Positions 62,468 through 64,000 of a stretch of DNA of 64,000 nucleotides are shown one piece after another (position 1 is the first letter of the stretch; every line of letters starts with the position of its first letter). The notes beneath the pieces were generated by a model. The model made no database searches. It worked only from the letters and a program-made list of their open reading frames with translations, and was not told where the DNA came from. This DNA is from Eudorina sp. 2006-703-Eu-15 (taxonomy: Eukaryota > Chlorophyta > Chlorophyceae > Chlamydomonadales > Volvocaceae). The stretch covers positions 337,237 through 401,236 of the forward strand of contig BDSI01000024.1 of assembly GCA_003117195.1 (NCBI GenBank), written 5' to 3'. A program made the translations under genes and the position numbers.

Positions 62468-64000
62468 CGACCTTCTTATCTACGGACCACGTTTTCCGCC
62501 ACTGACCATCTTGTTCGCTTCTGACTGTATTATTCTCTACGTACCGAGCCAAAGCGTGCGCGCGCGCTAGGGTGCTGCGCTCAAGTTCGTATCGTACTGA
62601 TCACCGGGCACGCTCCAGTTCGTCGTACTGATCACCGGGCACGCTCCAGTTCGTCGTACTGATCACCGGGCGAGAGCAATGTGGTTCCGCGTTCCGACTC
62701 GGCCTGCTACGGCCAGCCAGGCCAAGGTCTGGGCCTGGGTCTCAGCCCCAGGCAGCTGTGAGCTGCGGTCGCAGTCGCTCCGTGCGCCCGACGCAGCCGC
62801 CGCGCAGCGAGCGTTAGCCACGACAGGGCGCATGGAGTCGGTAGGCCACAACGGGCAGCTGGAAGTCAGAGACCGGCTGGGCAGCAGCAGTAGCGGCAGC
62901 TGTAGCAGCAGCTGTAGCGGCACTTGCAGTTTCTCCGCAGCGCCCGTCCAGCGGCGTCAAAGAATGCTCGGCACAAGCAGCGTTTGGGGTGCTCAATTCT
63001 CAATTCGGAGTATTTTTAACGACTTGGGTCAGCGGACGTTGGACTGCCTGCCCCGCTCCGCAGTGCGGCGCGCAGAGCGGGGCTGAAGCGGGAGGCGCAA
63101 CGAGCAGCGCGCACAAGGTGGGAATGGTCGGGGTCCCAAATGTGGTTTCGGAGCCGTTAGGGGCCCCAGGCGTGGTTGCGGAGGTTGGGGGCCCCAGGCG
63201 TGGTTGCGGGTCGGGCTGAACTGTGGCGGGCAGGCCGGGTGTCGTGCCAGCGCGCTTATGTGGGCGGGTGTCACTCGAGACGTGGGCGTTCAGAGGTGGC
63301 GGCCGGCTGCGGCGACTCATAGGACGAGGGAACCTCCATGGTACCACTACTACTACTACCACCACTACTACTACTACTACTCCTACTACCGGGTGTTACT
63401 GCCGCGATGTCGGTAGGGTCCGGCCTTGCATGCACGGTACTCCTCCCCCGCCCCACCCCGAGGACCGAAATGAGCTTTCATGAGACTTCACTTCGAGCGC
63501 ATCTGGGCGGTCGCATCCACGGGCGGAAGCATCGGATCCATAGTAAGAGAAACGGGGTTGTGCGCGGGGTGGCATGTTAAACAGGAAAGGGGTATGAGAG
63601 GGATGGCCGGCGAGGCGGCGAGGTTGGGTAGTAACCGGGTTTCGACACGGGAGCTAGCAAGGACAGAGGAAGACCGCTGTTCAAGAAGTAATCCAAAGAG
63701 AGCGGAAGGTAGTCCGCTGCATCCACCGGCCACAAGGCCCACGGTGCCCGGCCACAAGGCCCACGGTGCCCGGCCATAAGGCCCACGGTGCCCGGCCATA
63801 AGGCCCACGGTGCCGCGGCGCAGCCCAGAGCCCGGGAGGGTTGCCGGCCGGGCTGACGGTCACCGGTCGTGCTGGCGGCCAGCGGGGGCCGGCGACCAAG
63901 GGGCGTTGGTGGGGACGGCAATGAAGCGGTGGGCTGGCGGCAAGCGGGTGTGGGAAGCGAGGTTGTGGGAAACCCGGAACTGCCTTGCATCATGTTGCAC
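62468..64000. other. Downstream region, no gene recognised
   Basis: Contains a 33-bp tandem repeat (TCGTACTGATCACCGGGCAC and 13 more bases) three times at 62590-62672, CAGCAG/CAGCTGTAG-rich sequence at 62878-62930, an (ACT)n/(TAC)n tract at 63342-63385 and a 22-bp repeat (GGCCACAAGGCCCACGGTGC plus two) in four copies at 63725-63813. Open frames such as 62679-63086 (+) and 63577-63993 (-) are made mostly of these repeats and match nothing. Confidence 0.6.

Noticed and set aside
63577..63993. 138-residue minus-strand frame with repeated Gly-Thr-Val-Gly-Leu-like units
   Set aside because: It is produced by the 22-bp tandem repeat at 63725-63813.

Overview
The window is a stretch of nuclear DNA from a green alga, most likely a volvocine/chlamydomonadalean species. 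The evidence is GC-rich sequence, many short exons with GT(GC)-AG introns, TGTAA-type polyadenylation signals, abundant (CA)n tracts, Pro/Ser-rich extracellular modules, and an HSP101 and a UTP13 that read like plant/algal proteins. The genus cannot be fixed from the sequence alone. I assembled gene models by hand from homologous exon peptides and splice sites, checking that codon phase is kept across every junction.

Layout: (1) 852-7806 (+), a DUF1254/DUF1214 protein, 13 exons, 5' end not found, with a Pro/Ser tail. (2) 10362-16371 (+), cytosolic HSP101/ClpB, 12 exons, 915 aa, with heat-shock elements upstream. (3) 18036-19295, two identical tRNA-Pro(AGG) genes on the minus strand. (4) 23699-21051 (-), a secreted lipocalin-like protein, 4 exons. 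(5) 26002-about 33200 (+), a GH5 endo-1,4-beta-mannanase, at least 13 exons, with a long uncertain C-terminal tail. (6) 46134-34685 (-), U3 snoRNP WD-repeat protein UTP13/TBL3, 19 exons, with an unusual charged tail of about 540 residues. (7) 55642-46860 (-), a TPR plus tandem methyltransferase protein of the PRMT9/PRMT7 type, 16 exons, with an intron-containing tRNA-Gln gene nested in one of its introns. (8) 57117-62467 (+), a queuosine-nucleotide N-glycosylase (queuosine salvage protein), 11 exons. The PRMT and queuosine genes diverge from a shared 1.5 kb promoter region.

The genes are functionally mixed: proteostasis, ribosome biogenesis, arginine methylation, tRNA-modifier salvage, cell-wall polysaccharide breakdown and extracellular proteins. 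No operon-like logic is expected. Introns hold many micro- and minisatellites.

The most interesting non-genic signal is a dispersed SINE-like family with at least ten copies. Its core, around GACCC-NN-GGGTC followed by CCGCTGTAAC and a short AT-rich or (TTCA)n tail, recurs in introns of most genes. The 12-bp palindrome-like core by itself occurs far more often than chance and also lies inside coding exons. Other points of note are degenerate catalytic glutamates in both methyltransferase domains of the PRMT-like protein, the UTP13 tail, and the all-phase-0 intron structure of HSP101.
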